Assembly (NCBI GenBank): GCA_017435245.1
Contig: JAFSFK010000061.1
Location: 1 to 15,625 of the forward strand
Length of the DNA stretch: 15,625 nt
Source of the DNA: Oscillospiraceae bacterium
Lineage (GTDB): Bacteria > Bacillota > Clostridia > Oscillospirales > Oscillospiraceae
Reading direction: 5' to 3'
The notes beneath the pieces are model-generated. The model searched no databases, was not told where the DNA came from, and worked only from the letters and a program-made list of their open reading frames with translations. The position numbers were made by a program, and so were the translations under genes. This document shows positions 15,057-15,625 of this stretch, piece after piece; within the stretch, counting starts at the first letter, position 1; each line of letters begins with the position of its first letter.

Positions 15057-15091
15057 CCCAATTTTAGAACACTCGTTCTAAAATCGGGATT
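15054..15091. repeat. 17-bp-arm palindrome containing GAAC-N4-GTTC
   Basis: Arms 15054-15070 and 15075-15091 pair at 16 of 17 positions around a 4-base centre. The core, read on the minus strand, is AGAACGAGTGTTCT, which fits the Gram-positive LexA (DinR) box core GAAC-RNRY-GTTC. The palindrome lies about 45 bp upstream of the predicted mraZ -35 box. It could be an SOS operator, another regulator's site or a bidirectional hairpin; none is shown. Confidence 0.45.
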
Positions 15092-15107
15092 GTGTTCGTA
15101 ATTCAAT

Positions 15108-15124
15108 TGTAACCCCCGGTTACA
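15108..15124. repeat. 7-bp palindrome TGTAACC / GGTTACA
   Basis: A perfect 7-bp inverted repeat with a CCC centre. It lies between the mraZ control region and the composite repeat element. The size fits a dimeric repressor half-site pair, but no regulated gene is obvious. Confidence 0.3.
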
Positions 15125-15170
15125 GACTGTATACAAATTCCGTTTTATCGAGCTGTTGCGACACTCCGCC

Positions 15171-15230
15171 AAAGGCCCCCTTTACACAAGGGGGCTGTCG
15201 AAAATCTTTGATTTTCGACTGGGGGATTGT
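15171..15230 (+). repeat. 60-base double-hairpin repeat, copy 1
   Basis: The unit runs from AAAGG to ATTGT. It holds an 8-bp stem GCCCCCTT/AAGGGGGC with a 5-base loop, then a 10-bp stem GTCGAAAATC/GATTTTCGAC with a 3-base loop, then a G-rich tail. It has the same length and stem layout as copy 2 on the opposite strand. Confidence 0.75.
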
Positions 15231-15246
15231 CAAAAAACGCTAAATT

Positions 15247-15306
15247 ACAACCCCTCCGTCTGAAATCACAGATTTCAGACACCTCCCCTTACACAGGGGA
15301 GGCTTT
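15247..15306 (-). repeat. 60-base double-hairpin repeat, copy 2 (inverted)
   Basis: Read on the minus strand, it has an 8-bp stem CCTCCCCT/AGGGGAGG with a 5-base loop, then a 10-bp stem GTCTGAAATC/GATTTCAGAC with a 3-base loop, and ends GGGGTTGT. Compared with copy 1, five base pairs differ in both partners at once, so pairing is kept while sequence changes. Confidence 0.75.
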
Positions 15307-15309
15307 AAA

Positions 15310-15367
15310 TTTTGCATCTATCAAACTGCTCGATAAATCGGAATTTGACAGCATTACGGATGCAAAA
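15310..15367. repeat. 9-bp inverted repeat next to the tuf terminator
   Basis: TTTTGCATC (15310-15318) and GATGCAAAA (15359-15367) are exact inverted copies flanking the right outer arm of the composite element. The second copy overlaps the T-run of the tuf terminator, so it may mark an insertion boundary. Confidence 0.4.
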
Positions 15368-15392
15368 ATCCCCCAACCTTGCGGTTGGGGGA
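15364..15392 (-). terminator. Intrinsic terminator of tuf
   Basis: On the minus strand a perfect 10-bp stem TCCCCCAACC/GGTTGGGGGA with a GCAA tetraloop is followed by TTTTT. It lies 37 bases after the tuf stop and insulates tuf from the mraZ region. Confidence 0.95.
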
Positions 15393-15429
15393 TGATTGTT
15401 AGTTAGCAATTACGCAAACTGAGTGTGGA

Positions 15430-15625
15430 TTACTCGTAGATCTCGGTAACACCGCCGGAACCGACGGTACGGCCACCCTCACGGATAGCGAAACACAGAC
15501 CCTTCTCGATAGCGATGGGGGTGATCAGCTCAACGTTCATAACAACGTTATCGCCGGGCATGCACATCTCAGTGCCCTCGGGCAGAGTGATGATGCCGGT
15601 AACGTCAGTGGTACGGAAGTAGAAC
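15430..15625 (-). CDS. tuf: Elongation factor Tu, C-terminal part
   Basis: The last 64 codons of a protein that continues beyond the right edge. The translation reads [17 protein letters not shown] and contains [21 protein letters not shown] and [17 protein letters not shown] before TAA, which is the third (beta-barrel) domain of EF-Tu. EF-Tu carries aminoacyl-tRNA to the ribosome in a GTP-dependent way. The catalytic G domain lies outside the window, so its integrity cannot be judged. The end GGVTEIYE differs slightly from the more usual GVVTxIxE. Its terminator is strong, so it is transcriptionally separate from the dcw operon. Confidence 0.97.
   Translation of the reverse strand, partial: FYFRTTDVTGIITLPEGTEMCMPGDNVVMNVELITPIAIEKGLCFAIREGGRTVGSGGVTEIYE

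Larger units (their letters stand above)
15135..15346. repeat. Composite inverted element between tuf and mraZ
   Basis: Outer inverted arms of 23 bp (15135-15157 and 15324-15346) match at 21 of 23 positions. Inside are two 60-base repeat copies in opposite orientation. The whole of about 210 bp has no open reading frame of its own and could in principle fold as one large cruciform. It has the form of a non-autonomous element or of an inverted duplication of one repeat with its flanks. I see no clear target-site duplication. Confidence 0.65.

Noticed and set aside
15171..15230. A tandem terminator after tuf
   Set aside because: tuf already has a strong terminator nearer its stop, and the hairpins here are not followed by T-runs in the tuf direction.
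15171..15306. CRISPR-like repeats
   Set aside because: There are only two copies, in opposite orientation, with no spacers of regular length and no cas genes.

Overview
The window carries a division and cell wall (dcw) gene cluster from a moderately GC-rich, low-GC-phylum bacterium (Firmicutes/Bacillota, class Clostridia). An Oscillospirales-type gut lineage fits best. The grounds are the gene order, a SpoVD-like penicillin-binding protein with C-terminal PASTA domains, a MurE carrying the meso-diaminopimelate motif DNPR, strong AGGAGG-type ribosome binding sites, and palindromic intergenic repeats of a kind I associate from memory with gut Clostridia. No taxonomic search was possible. All genes lie on the minus strand, so transcription runs from right to left.

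Right end (15625 to about 14920): the C-terminal end of tuf (EF-Tu) with its intrinsic terminator, then about 420 bases without a gene. That gap holds a composite inverted element of about 210 bp containing two inverted copies of a 60-base double-hairpin repeat, a 17-bp-arm palindrome with a GAAC-N4-GTTC core, and the mraZ promoter. Four MraZ-box-like repeats spaced one helical turn apart follow the promoter.

Centre (14919 to 3584): mraZ, rsmH (mraW), ftsL-like, a class B PBP (SpoVD/FtsI type), murE, murF, mraY, ftsW/spoVE, murG and ftsQ/divIB, tightly packed with several 4-base ATGA overlaps. They build lipid II in the cytoplasm and at the membrane (MurE, MurF, MraY, MurG), polymerise and cross-link it at the septum (FtsW, PBP) and organise the divisome (FtsL, FtsQ). 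The longest gap inside this part, between ftsL and the PBP gene, contains two RNA hairpins. ftsZ follows with its own predicted promoter, leader hairpin and a strong terminator. murC, murD, murB and ftsA are absent from the cluster.

Left end (2300 to 1): a MITE-like element made of nested palindromes that may supply a promoter, a two-gene unit (SAM-dependent methyltransferase and hslO, the redox chaperone Hsp33), and a tRNA operon (Val-Asp-Phe-Gly, the last cut by the window edge). The tRNA operon is driven by a perfect consensus sigma-A-type promoter with phased A-tracts upstream.

The coding content is conventional. I see no undescribed multi-gene system. The points worth a second look are in the non-coding DNA: the two palindromic elements, the mraZ control region and the ftsL-PBP junction.
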